This document shows, one piece after another, positions 12,065 through 19,771 of a stretch of DNA of 64,000 nt. The first letter of the stretch is position 1. The number at the start of each line of letters is the position of its first letter. The DNA lies in assembly GCF_000237825.1 (NCBI RefSeq), contig NZ_CM001377.1, positions 682,001 to 746,000 of the forward strand, written 5' to 3'. Both the position numbers and the translations under genes were made by a program. The notes under the pieces were generated by a model. The model did not search any database. It saw nothing but the letters and a program-made list of their open reading frames with translations, and was not told the origin of the DNA. This DNA comes from Thermanaerovibrio velox DSM 12556. GTDB taxonomy: Bacteria; Synergistota; Synergistia; Synergistales; Synergistaceae.

Positions 12065-12127
12065 CGGTGGTTTGTGGCAGTATTCTTCGATTAAGAAAGA
12101 TATGTGCCGCTTTTGCAGTTGTTGCCC

Positions 12128-12331
12128 TTAGCCCTTGAAGAAGCGTTTATCCTCCTCGTAGAACTGGAAGAGTCTTTCTTCCGCCTCTTGAGCCGACAGC
12201 CCTTCCTCGGTCACCACGTGGTGCCACATCCTGTCGGTGACGCCGTTGACGTAACGGATGAACTCCTGGTCATCCCGGGCTCCTGCAAGGGCGATGACCT
12301 CCGCTTTAAACCGCGCTGGGTCCTTAAGCAT
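12128..12331 (-). CDS. Small conserved-looking protein of unknown function coupled to nfnB
   Basis: 67 residues, starting MLKDPARFKAEVIALAG and ending EEDKRFFKG; mostly helical and charged, with no Cys and no recognised domain. The ATG lies inside the 3' end of nfnB, and the two frames overlap by 8 bases (ATGCTTAA), so it is translated with the bifurcating transhydrogenase. It contains an acidic C-terminal helix and the aromatic-rich segment DRMWHHVV. It may be an accessory or regulatory partner of NfnAB, but that rests on gene position only. Confidence 0.7.
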   Translation of the reverse strand: MLKDPARFKAEVIALAGARDDQEFIRYVNGVTDRMWHHVVTEEGLSAQEAEERLFQFYEEDKRFFKG

Positions 12332-13736
12332 TGTCCTTCTTTTGGGATATGTACTTGTCCATGGCCTCTGCGGCGTCCTTGCCGGCTCCCATGGCGAGGA
12401 TGACCGTGGCGGCACCGGTTACTATATCGCCCCCCGCGTATACGCCTGGCACGGAAGTGGCGCCGGTCTTGGGGTCCGCCTCTATGTAGCCCCACTTGTT
12501 AAGCTTGAGCTCCGGGAAGGTGGATAAAAGCACCTTGTTTGCTCCCTGGCCTATGGCCTCGATGGCGGTGTCAGCCTCTATGACGAACTCGCTGCCCGGT
12601 ACTGGCACGGGACGCCTGCGTCCCGAGGCGTCCGGCTCCCCAAGTTCCATCCGGATGCATTTAACCCCTATAAGCTGTCCCTCGGCGTTCCCAATGTACT
12701 CCACCGGGTTGGTGAGCCAGTTGAAGATTATCCCCTCTTCCACCGCATGGTGGTACTCCTCGATCCTGGCGGGTAGCTCCTTTAGGGACCTTCTATATAC
12801 CACCTGGACCTCTTCAGCGCCTAGGCGTCTTGCGGATCTGGCGGCATCCATGGCCACGTTTCCCCCTCCTACCACCACGACCCTCTTGGACCTCTTGGTT
12901 GGGGTGTCAAAGTCGGGGAACTCATAGGCGTGCATCAGGTTTATTCTGGTTAGGTATTCGCTTGCGGAGTAGACCCCGTTTAGCGTGGTGCCCGGTATCC
13001 CCTGGAAATGAGGTGCTCCGGCTCCGACGGCTATGTAGATCCCGTCGAACTGCTCAAGCAGTTCCTTGATCTCCACGCTCTTGCCCACCACCGCGTTGGT
13101 TACTATCTGGACCCCCAGGTCCTTAAGGGCTCCGATCTCCATCTCCACTATCTTCTTGGGGAGTCGGAACTCCGGTATGCCGTAGACCAGGACCCCGCCG
13201 GCGGCATGCAGGGCCTCGAAGATCACCACCTCGTATCCCCTCTTGGCCATGTCCCCTGCCAACGTAAGGCCTGACGGTCCGGATCCTATGACTGCGATTC
13301 GTCCTTTGGAAGGTCCTTTTTGGGGTTTGGGAGATGAGGGCTGGTTTTGATACTTCCAGTCCGCCACGAGCCTTTCCAGCTTGCCTATGGCAACTGGTTC
13401 GAACCCCGGGACCTTGCCCAGGGTGCAGACCCCTTCGCACTGGTTCTCCTGGGGGCATACCCTTCCGCAAACTGCGGGCAGGTTAGTGTAGCTGCATAGG
13501 ATCTCCGCCGCCCTGGGCATGTCCGACTCGGCCACTGCCTTTATGAATCCTGGGATGTCTATGGCCACCGGGCAGCCTTTTATGCACGGGGCGTTCTTGC
13601 ACTGGAGGCAGCGGTTGGCCTCTTCCACCCCCTCCTCCAGGGTGTATCCTAGACACACCTCCTGGAAGTTGGAGCACCGTTCCTTGGGGTCCTGTTCCTT
13701 TATGGGGGTTTTGGTCTTGGGTTTGATCAGAGCCAT
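12324..13736 (-). CDS. nfnB: NADH-dependent ferredoxin:NADP+ oxidoreductase, large subunit (GltD-like)
   Basis: Large subunit of electron-bifurcating NfnAB, which couples NADPH, NADH and ferredoxin. 470 residues: N-terminal [4Fe-4S] region with Cys clusters CLQCKNAPCIKGCP and CGRVCPQENQCEGVC, then FAD-binding GSGPSGLTLAGD and an NAD(P)-binding GGGNVAMDAARSARR domain, ending AGGDIVTGAATVILAMGAGK. The family is shared with glutamate synthase small subunit; the NfnA-like gene directly upstream, overlapping by 10 bases, decides the assignment to Nfn. In an amino-acid fermenter it would balance reduced ferredoxin and NADPH. Confidence 0.88.
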   Translation of the reverse strand: MALIKPKTKTPIKEQDPKERCSNFQEVCLGYTLEEGVEEANRCLQCKNAPCIKGCPVAIDIPGFIKAVAESDMPRAAEILCSYTNLPAVCGRVCPQENQCEGVCTLGKVPGFEPVAIGKLERLVADWKYQNQPSSPKPQKGPSKGRIAVIGSGPSGLTLAGDMAKRGYEVVIFEALHAAGGVLVYGIPEFRLPKKIVEMEIGALKDLGVQIVTNAVVGKSVEIKELLEQFDGIYIAVGAGAPHFQGIPGTTLNGVYSASEYLTRINLMHAYEFPDFDTPTKRSKRVVVVGGGNVAMDAARSARRLGAEEVQVVYRRSLKELPARIEEYHHAVEEGIIFNWLTNPVEYIGNAEGQLIGVKCIRMELGEPDASGRRRPVPVPGSEFVIEADTAIEAIGQGANKVLLSTFPELKLNKWGYIEADPKTGATSVPGVYAGGDIVTGAATVILAMGAGKDAAEAMDKYISQKKDNA

Positions 13737-14569
13737 GATAGGTCACCTACCTCCTGCTCGTATCTCTCAATGGATATCCTTTCCTCGTCCTTGTACTGCT
13801 TGAGCCTGTTCAGGAACTCGTCCCAGTTGACCTTGGTCCCGTCGAACTCCGGGCCGTCCACGCAGGCGAAACGAATCTTGTCGTCCACGGTGACCCTGCA
13901 GCATCCGCACATGCCGGTGCCGTCCACCATCAAGGGGTTCAGGGAGACCCATATGGGGATGTTAAGGTCTTGGGCGGTGAGGGAGCAGAACTTCATCATT
14001 ATGGAAGGCCCTATTGCCCAGCACTGATCTATCTTTTCCTCCCCTGCCACCAGCTTCATGGCGTCGGTAACGAGTCCCTTCATGCCCTCGGAGCCGTCGT
14101 CGGTGGTTACGATGAGCCTGTCGGACCACTGGGCGCACTCGTCCTTCATTATGACCAGATCGGAGGTCCTGCCTCCCAGTATGGTTACAGTCCTGTTGCC
14201 CGCCTTTTTAAGTGCCCTTAGTATGGGGAACAGGGCGGCTATCCCAACCCCTCCCCCCACCATCATGACGGTGCCGAAGTTGTGGATCTCGCTTGGCGTG
14301 CCTAGCGGTCCGGACACGTCCGCCAGTTTGTCTCCTTCGTTGAGGGAAGCCATGAAGGCGGTGGACTTGCCTACCACCTGGAAGATAAGCCTTACAAGCC
14401 CTTTGTCCTCGTTGAAGTCCGCTATTGTGAGAGGGATGCGCTCTCCCTTTTCGTGAGGCCTTACCACCACGAACTGCCCCGGCTTTGCGTGCCGTGCCAC
14501 CATAGGCGCTTCAACCCAAACGTCGTACTCCTTGGGTGCTATGCGCCTTTTGGATACTATGGCGTACAT
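13727..14569 (-). CDS. nfnA: NADH-dependent ferredoxin:NADP+ oxidoreductase, small subunit
   Basis: Small subunit of NfnAB with FAD, NAD(H) and a [2Fe-2S] cluster. 280 residues: ferredoxin-reductase FAD domain (residues about 1-95, RIPLTIAD), NAD-binding domain (VGGGVGIAALFPI), and a C-terminal Cys motif GMCGCCRVTV...FACVDGPEF that ligates the [2Fe-2S] cluster, as in sulfide dehydrogenase/NfnA and PyrK-like proteins. ATG at 14569 follows GGGAGGG. It is the first gene of a minus-strand run nfnA-nfnB-small gene. Confidence 0.88.
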   Translation of the reverse strand: MYAIVSKRRIAPKEYDVWVEAPMVARHAKPGQFVVVRPHEKGERIPLTIADFNEDKGLVRLIFQVVGKSTAFMASLNEGDKLADVSGPLGTPSEIHNFGTVMMVGGGVGIAALFPILRALKKAGNRTVTILGGRTSDLVIMKDECAQWSDRLIVTTDDGSEGMKGLVTDAMKLVAGEEKIDQCWAIGPSIMMKFCSLTAQDLNIPIWVSLNPLMVDGTGMCGCCRVTVDDKIRFACVDGPEFDGTKVNWDEFLNRLKQYKDEERISIERYEQEVGDLSWL

Positions 14570-14632
14570 TATCGACCCTCCCTATGGTTTTAGGGGTTGC
14601 AAACCCCGGTTCGCTGGCCGCTTACGGGGCTA

Positions 14633-14660
14633 ATTTTAGCAGTATTTTCGGAGGTGCGAA
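14633..14660 (-). promoter_or_regulatory. Probable promoter of nfnA
   Basis: On the minus strand, TTCGCA (14655-14660), 16 bases, then TGCTAAAAT, an extended -10 with TAAAAT at 14633-14638. It lies 64 bases upstream of the nfnA start; a GGGGTT/AACCCC hairpin (about 14593-14607) is in the leader. Confidence 0.45.
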
Positions 14661-14712
14661 CCGTTGTTTAAAGGTTCAAGCATTAGTTATTTTTTTCTCG
14701 ATGGCGTTGAGG

Positions 14713-14790
14713 TTGACGGTACATCAGGAGGTGGTAATATATACCCTGTAAGGGTATATGTCACAGGCCTTGTTGGGTGATAATGTGACA
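14713..14790 (+). promoter_or_regulatory. Glutaredoxin promoter with two nested inverted repeats
   Basis: TTGACG at 14713-14718, 16-base spacer, TAATAT at 14735-14740. A perfect 8-base inverted repeat, ATATACCC-TGTAA-GGGTATAT (14739-14759), covers the expected start point, and a second repeat, TGTCACA (14759-14765) with TGTGACA (14784-14790), lies just downstream. The position suggests operator sites or an RNA hairpin controlling the redox gene. No known repressor consensus (Rex, FNR, Fur) fits exactly. Confidence 0.55.
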
Positions 14791-14827
14791 GGGCTTAGAG
14801 ATCCAGACGTGAGAGGAGGAGTTGCTT

Positions 14828-15070
14828 ATGGGTGTTAAGGTTTTCTCCACCAAGACTTGCCCTTGGTGTGTTAAGGCCAAGGATTACCTCAGGTCCCTTA
14901 ACGTGGCCTTTGAGGATGTGGACGTAAGTGCCAATCGGGAGGCTGCCATGGAGATGGTGAAGGCCACAAAGCAAATGGGGGTTCCGGTTATACAGGTGGG
15001 GGAGAAGTACATAGTTGGATTTGACCAGGGGGCTATAGACAAGGCCCTTAGGGACGCGGGGCTTCTATAG
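14828..15070 (+). CDS. Glutaredoxin-like thiol-disulfide protein
   Basis: Small cytoplasmic dithiol redox protein of the glutaredoxin/NrdH type, 80 residues. The redox motif CPWC sits near residue 11 (TCPWCVKAKDYL), with the cis-Pro segment GVPVIQVGEKYIVGFD and the C-terminal helix. It reduces disulfides, perhaps with thioredoxin reductase as electron source, since a trxB is present at 51421. ATG at 14828 has GAGAGGAGGAG just upstream; a TTG two codons earlier is the alternative. It is divergent from nfnA. Confidence 0.85.
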   Translation: MGVKVFSTKTCPWCVKAKDYLRSLNVAFEDVDVSANREAAMEMVKATKQMGVPVIQVGEKYIVGFDQGAIDKALRDAGLL

Positions 15071-15125
15071 CTTCAGCCCTGCTTAAATCTAAAGTGCGTG
15101 CATGGTTTTTGCGGTTAAGCGGGTC

Positions 15126-15150
15126 CGGGCCCTTGGGTTACCCGGGCCCG
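15126..15150. other. GC-rich hairpin after the glutaredoxin gene
   Basis: CGGGCCC (15126-15132) pairs with GGGCCCG (15144-15150) around an inner GGGT/ACCC stem. No T-run follows, so it is a stable RNA structure or a weak terminator. Confidence 0.5.
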
Positions 15151-15226
15151 TGCTGTATCTGAAGCCCCTTATTTGGTATGATTTAAAAGGTGGCAACACA
15201 GTTTAATATCTCGGGAGGCGAGAGCC

Positions 15227-15604
15227 ATGCTTACCACCATGACGATCAAGGGCATACATTTCCACGCGTTTCATGGGGCCCTGGAGGTGGAAAGGGAGCT
15301 GGGACAGGTTTTGGAGATAGACCTGAGCCTGTCATATGACGTTGAGCCCAAGGATCTTGACAGTGAGAAGGTACCTCCTGTGGCGGATGCGTCGGTTTAT
15401 GAGATAGTCCAGAAGGTGGTGATGACCACCAAGTTTAAAGCGATGGAAGGGTTGGCCTTGGAGATAGCCCGCAGGCTGATCAAGGCCTACGGCGTGGTGG
15501 AGCTTGTGACGGTCGTAATAAGGCGTCGGCAGCTCTTCATCCCCGGGGACGTCCAGTCCGCTGAGGTTGAGATAACCGTAGATCGAGAGGACCTTGGGGA
15601 GTAG
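15227..15604 (+). CDS. folB: Dihydroneopterin aldolase
   Basis: Converts dihydroneopterin to 6-hydroxymethyl-dihydropterin in folate synthesis. 125 residues, with the family pattern FHAFHGALEVERELGQVLEIDL near the N-terminus, the SVYEIVQ segment and the glutamate-containing GLALEIARRL helix. ATG at 15227 with GGGAGGC upstream. Other folate synthesis genes are not adjacent; pgi follows 4 bases later, so translation is probably coupled. A TATGAT lies at 15177-15182 but no matching -35 is clear. Confidence 0.88.
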   Translation: MLTTMTIKGIHFHAFHGALEVERELGQVLEIDLSLSYDVEPKDLDSEKVPPVADASVYEIVQKVVMTTKFKAMEGLALEIARRLIKAYGVVELVTVVIRRRQLFIPGDVQSAEVEITVDREDLGE

Positions 15605-15608
15605 AGCC

Positions 15609-16934
15609 ATGGGGTCGTCCCTTAAGTTTGCCTTAGGGGCTGTTTGGGGAAAGGACCTTCCATCCGGGGAGGTCCTTTCATCCCTTAAGTCCCGGGTGTT
15701 GTCGGCTTTTCATGATCTGGTGAACCGCAAGGACCCCTCTTGGCTCGGTTGGATGGACCTACCGGATCAGGAGGTAGACGGTGTAATGGAGGCCGCCGAT
15801 TGGCTAAGGGGATTCGATGCCTTTGTCCAGGTGGGCATAGGTGGATCCGCGCTGGGTAACCTGATGCTCCATCAGGCCCTTATCGGGGATATTGAGATGA
15901 AAACGGCGAAGCCGTGCTTCTACCTGGCGGACAACCCCGATCCCATGAAGCTCCAAGAGATGTGGAAGGACCTAGAGGGGCGCCGTTTCGCCCTGGTGGG
16001 GGTGAGCAAGTCCGGTTCGACCGCGGAGACCACGTCCCAGTTCATGTGGTTCCTCGATAAGCTCAAAGGCTCCTACGATTCGGTGCTCCTGATAACCGAC
16101 CCGGAGGGCGGGATCTTCAGGAAGTTCGTTAACGAGACCGGCTGTAGGAGTCTACCCTTGAGGTCCGACGTTGGAGGGCGCTATTCAGTGCTTAGCCCAG
16201 TGGGACTTTTGTCCGCCGCAGCCCTGGGGATTCCGGTAGATCAGCTGTTGGAGGGTGCTAGGGCCATGAGGGACGGCCTTATTTCCCAAGGGGACTTTGA
16301 TCGTAATCCCGCCATGAGGCTCGCGGCCTGTCATCTGTACCATGAAATCTCCCAACGCCCCATGGCGGTGATGATGCCATATTCCAGCAGGCTTGAGCGT
16401 TTTTCCGAGTGGTTTGCCCAGCTGTGGGGGGAGAGCTTGGGCAAGGAGGGACGAGGTACCACTCCTATAAGGGCCCTTGGGGCGATCGATCAGCACTCCC
16501 AGGTGCAGCTGTACATGGAAGGCCCGGATGACAAGTTCTTCACCATCATCGACGTGGCTTTCCCGCAGGATGTGGCGATCCCGCAAGCTTCTTCCGAGGC
16601 CCTCAAATCCCTGGATTACCTGGCGGGCAAGGGCCTTGGCGAGATGCTTCGCAAAGAGGCCATGGCCACCGCTTCCGCCCTGGCCGGAGCGGGTCGTCCG
16701 GTCATGTGGATTCAGATGGAGCGTCTGGATCCAAGGTCCCTTGGAGAGCTCATCTTCTTCTACCAGTTCACCACCGCCATAACCGGTTTGGCCATGGGCG
16801 TAAACCCCTTTGACCAACCTGGGGTTGAGCAGGGTAAGCGATACACCTACGGTCTCATGGGGCGCCCTGGTTTTGAGGAAGAAGCCGAGAGGGCTGAAAG
16901 GGCCTTTGATGTCATAAGCTCCGAGGTGCTGTGA
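15609..16934 (+). CDS. pgi: Glucose-6-phosphate isomerase
   Basis: Interconverts glucose-6-phosphate and fructose-6-phosphate in glycolysis and gluconeogenesis. 441 residues, the short bacterial form. SIS-domain motifs: VGIGGSALG, VSKSGSTAETTSQF, GGRYSVLSPVGLL and the C-terminal QPGVEQGK segment containing the active-site lysine. ATG at 15609 was chosen over an in-frame TTG at 15594 because GGGGAG (15596-15601) is well placed for it. Stop and next start overlap (TGATG) with glsA. Confidence 0.96.
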   Translation: MGSSLKFALGAVWGKDLPSGEVLSSLKSRVLSAFHDLVNRKDPSWLGWMDLPDQEVDGVMEAADWLRGFDAFVQVGIGGSALGNLMLHQALIGDIEMKTAKPCFYLADNPDPMKLQEMWKDLEGRRFALVGVSKSGSTAETTSQFMWFLDKLKGSYDSVLLITDPEGGIFRKFVNETGCRSLPLRSDVGGRYSVLSPVGLLSAAALGIPVDQLLEGARAMRDGLISQGDFDRNPAMRLAACHLYHEISQRPMAVMMPYSSRLERFSEWFAQLWGESLGKEGRGTTPIRALGAIDQHSQVQLYMEGPDDKFFTIIDVAFPQDVAIPQASSEALKSLDYLAGKGLGEMLRKEAMATASALAGAGRPVMWIQMERLDPRSLGELIFFYQFTTAITGLAMGVNPFDQPGVEQGKRYTYGLMGRPGFEEEAERAERAFDVISSEVL

Positions 16935-17905
16935 TGAATACCGAGGTTTTAAACGGAAGGTTGGAGCCCCATGGGGATGGGGAGTTGATAAGCAAGGTCC
17001 TTGAGACCGTGGTCGAGCAGGTTCGTCCTTGCACTTCCCGCGGAAGCGTGGCCACGTATATACCGGAGCTTGGCAAGCAGGATAAAGGGCTTTTGGGGAT
17101 AGCCATGGCATCGGTTCAGGGAGACGTGTGGGTGGCCGGTGACTGGGACAGCCCCTTCACCATGCAGTCCATATCCAAGGTTGTATCCCTTGGGCTTGCC
17201 CTAACCGAGATGGGGGAGGAAAGGGTGTTCTCCCGGGTGGGGGTTGATCCCACCGCCGACCCCTTCAACTCCATCATGAGGCTTGAGATGGTGGCTCCCC
17301 ATAGGCCCCAGAACCCCCTTATAAACGCCGGGGCCATCGTGACGCTTTCGCTGCTCCCGTATCCAGATTCGCATTCCCGCTTTGCCGCCGTGAGGGATCT
17401 TGCAAGGCGACTCACCGGGGCTATGGATCTGGACATGGACGAAGCGGTTTACGTTTCCGAGAGGGATACCAGCGACAGGAACAGGGCTTTGGCCTATTTT
17501 CTGCGGAGCGTAGGGGCCCTTGAGGGGGATATTGAGGACATATTGGACAGCTACTTTAGACAGTGCAGCCTACGGGTTAACGCTAAGGACTTGGCGGTCA
17601 TGGGGGTTACCCTGGCTTCCGGGGGCGTTAACCCCTTCTCTGGGGAGCGGGTTTTATCCTCAAAGGTTTGCAGGATCATGAGGGCCCTCATGGCCACCTG
17701 CGGGCTGTACGACGGTTCCGGAGAGTTCGCGGTTCGAGTGGGGGTGCCCGCGAAGAGCGGTGTGGGAGGGGGCATCGTGGCCTCGGTCCCCATGCGATAC
17801 GGCATAGGGACCTTTGGTCCCGCCCTTGACCCCAAGGGTAACTCCCTCGGGGGGATAATGATGTTGGAGAGGATATCCAAGGAGCTCTCCCTTCGGGTCC
17901 TGTAA
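16934..17905 (+). CDS. glsA: Glutaminase
   Basis: Hydrolyses glutamine to glutamate and ammonia. 323 residues of the serine-dependent glutaminase family (beta-lactamase fold): SxxK motif in MQSISKV, YIPELGKQD at the N-terminus, NPLINAGAIV, the S-x-N type motif DRNRALAYFL and the late KSGVGGGIVASVP lid. The ATG overlaps the pgi stop by one base (TGATG). The gene suits an amino-acid-fermenting organism. Confidence 0.95.
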   Translation: MNTEVLNGRLEPHGDGELISKVLETVVEQVRPCTSRGSVATYIPELGKQDKGLLGIAMASVQGDVWVAGDWDSPFTMQSISKVVSLGLALTEMGEERVFSRVGVDPTADPFNSIMRLEMVAPHRPQNPLINAGAIVTLSLLPYPDSHSRFAAVRDLARRLTGAMDLDMDEAVYVSERDTSDRNRALAYFLRSVGALEGDIEDILDSYFRQCSLRVNAKDLAVMGVTLASGGVNPFSGERVLSSKVCRIMRALMATCGLYDGSGEFAVRVGVPAKSGVGGGIVASVPMRYGIGTFGPALDPKGNSLGGIMMLERISKELSLRVL

Positions 17906-17953
17906 ATTGAAGAACCCGTTCATCCTTTGCTGGCATTGAGGAGACATGAAATC

Positions 17954-18709
17954 ATGATGATGTCCAAGAAACCCCTGCTTCAAGTGGAGGACCTTCACGT
18001 TTACCGTGAGGGCAATCAGATATTGAGCGGTGTGGATATAAACGTGTACCCCGGTGAGGTAGTTGGGGTGCTAGGGAGGAACGGGGCGGGTAAGTCCACC
18101 CTTGCCTACTCGATAATGGGGTTGCCCCAGTACCTGCCTTCAAAGGGGACAATAACATTTGATGGGCAAGATATAACCGATTGGTCCATAACCGATCGGG
18201 CCAAAGCGGGTATAACCCTGGCGTGGCAGCATCCTGCCCGTTATGAAGGTATATCGGTCCAGGAGTATCTCGGACTTTCCAAGCCCGGGGCAAGGGTTGA
18301 AGAGTTAGCGGAGGCATTGAGGCTGGTTCAGCTGGAGGAGTCGTACCTTGCGCGAAAGGTGGACAAGGCCCTTTCCGGCGGGGAGAGGAAGCGGATAGAG
18401 CTGGCCTCGGTTTACCTCATGAGGCCCAAGCTGGCCATCTTGGATGAGCCGGATTCAGGGGTAGATCTCTTGGCCCTGGTGGACATAATGGAGCTTTTCC
18501 GCCGCATGGTGCGGGAGGGAAGCTCTGTTCTAATAATAACTCATCGAGAGGACGTGGCGGCCCAGTGCAGCAGGTCCTATCTGGTTTGCAAGGGGCACGT
18601 CATCCTGGAGGGCAGCGCCGAGGCGGTAAAGCGCTACTTCATGTCCCAGTGCGAACCCTGTGCGGATACGTCCCCGGACCTGGTGGGGGAGGTGAGCTCC
18701 GGTGTTTGA
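17954..18709 (+). CDS. SufC/SmsC-like ABC ATPase for Fe-S cluster assembly
   Basis: Soluble ABC ATPase that works with a SufB-type scaffold in Fe-S cluster assembly. 251 residues: Walker A GRNGAGKST, Q-loop WQHPARYEGISVQEYL (the SufC hallmark, Gln-His-Pro), signature LSGGERKRIELA, Walker B LAILDEPDSGVD and H-loop ITHRED. ATG at 17954 has GAGGAG 10 bases upstream; two further ATG codons follow. Its 3' end overlaps the SufB-like gene by 8 bases. No sufS, sufU or sufD is adjacent, which matches the two-gene minimal SUF (SMS) arrangement. Confidence 0.9.
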   Translation: MMMSKKPLLQVEDLHVYREGNQILSGVDINVYPGEVVGVLGRNGAGKSTLAYSIMGLPQYLPSKGTITFDGQDITDWSITDRAKAGITLAWQHPARYEGISVQEYLGLSKPGARVEELAEALRLVQLEESYLARKVDKALSGGERKRIELASVYLMRPKLAILDEPDSGVDLLALVDIMELFRRMVREGSSVLIITHREDVAAQCSRSYLVCKGHVILEGSAEAVKRYFMSQCEPCADTSPDLVGEVSSGV

Positions 18710-19646
18710 TGTGGCCTCTGAGTACAAGACGTTGGTGGAGATAGCGGAGAGGAGCTCCGGTGGGCACTTTGGGAACCCCGATACCGTGTCGGTGGTTGTG
18801 CACGGCAATCGCGTCCTCTCTTCCCATGTGCTGCCCGGGGTGTCCCTGGAGGCGCAGGAGACGGAGGACGGTATAAAGGCCTTCATAACCCTGGACGAGG
18901 GGGTGAGGCTGGTAAAGCCGGTTCACATCTGTTTCGGGCACTTGGGGGCTAAGGGGCGTCAAACCATAGACACGGTTATAAGGATGAAGCGTAATTCCTC
19001 TGCCATCTTCCTGGCCCACTGTGTATTCCCCAACGCCGAGGAGTTTCTTCACCAGATGGAGGGGGAGATATACCTTGAGGAGGGGGCTTCCCTGACGTAC
19101 AACGAGGTGCATGTCCACGGCCCGGAGGGCAAGATCGTTGTGCGGCCCAAGACAAACGTGGTCCTGGAGGACAAGGCCCTGTACCGCGGGGACTTCACCT
19201 TGGTGGAAGGCCGGGTGGGGGATCTATCGATAGACATATACGTGGACGCAAGAGGCGTTGGCAGCTCCGTGGAGATAACCTCCAAGGTCTATGGTAAGTA
19301 CGACGACCGATGCCTCGTTCAGGACGTGGTTAAGCTTTCCGGCCGTGGCAGTTCTGCCCTCGTTAAAGCCCGGGTGGTCCTCAAGGACAGGAGCGTTGGT
19401 ACCTTTTACGGTACCATAGAGGGAGCCGCTCCCGGGGCAAAGGGGCACGTGGATTGCACCGAGATCGTTCAGGGGGAGGCCGTGGCGGAGGCCTCTCCGG
19501 TGGTTAGGGCATCCCACTCGGAGGCGGAGATAACCCACGAGGCTGCCATAGGACGGATAGCGGACGACAAGATAGCGGGTCTCATGGCCAAGGGGCTATC
19601 AGAGGACCAGGCGGTGGACTTCATAGTGGCGGGGCTTCTCCGGTGA
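18702..19646 (+). CDS. SufB/SmsB-like Fe-S cluster scaffold
   Basis: Scaffold partner of the upstream ATPase. 314 residues, much shorter than E. coli SufB (about 495), but with the SufBD beta-helix core and the late conserved block VVRASHSEAEITHEAAIGRI, then the helical C-terminus. A candidate ligand Cys occurs in DCTEIVQGEA and another in FLAHCVFP. GTG start with GGGGGAGGTGAG upstream, 8-base overlap with the ATPase gene. The lack of a second SufB/D paralogue suggests a homodimeric scaffold. A strong terminator follows. Confidence 0.88.
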   Translation: MFDVASEYKTLVEIAERSSGGHFGNPDTVSVVVHGNRVLSSHVLPGVSLEAQETEDGIKAFITLDEGVRLVKPVHICFGHLGAKGRQTIDTVIRMKRNSSAIFLAHCVFPNAEEFLHQMEGEIYLEEGASLTYNEVHVHGPEGKIVVRPKTNVVLEDKALYRGDFTLVEGRVGDLSIDIYVDARGVGSSVEITSKVYGKYDDRCLVQDVVKLSGRGSSALVKARVVLKDRSVGTFYGTIEGAAPGAKGHVDCTEIVQGEAVAEASPVVRASHSEAEITHEAAIGRIADDKIAGLMAKGLSEDQAVDFIVAGLLR

Positions 19647-19689
19647 TTATGGCTGGCATATAAGGGGCTGGTTTCCGTGCCTTGAGCCC

Positions 19690-19726
19690 AAGGGGGGCCC
19701 CATTAGGGATGGGGCCCCCCTTCATT
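19690..19726. terminator. Bidirectional hairpin between convergent genes
   Basis: Perfect 14-base stem: AAGGGGGGCCCCAT (19690-19703) with ATGGGGCCCCCCTT (19709-19722), loop TAGGG. The T-run is short (CATTTT), but the hairpin lies exactly between convergent genes. Confidence 0.85.
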
Positions 19727-19771
19727 TTAGAGACCACCACGTTATCGGTGCTTTGTTCTCTTTATCGATCG

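Noticed and set aside
15126-15150. Rho-independent terminator after the glutaredoxin gene
   Set aside because: The stem is stable, but TGCTGTATCT follows, without a T-run; kept as a hairpin only.
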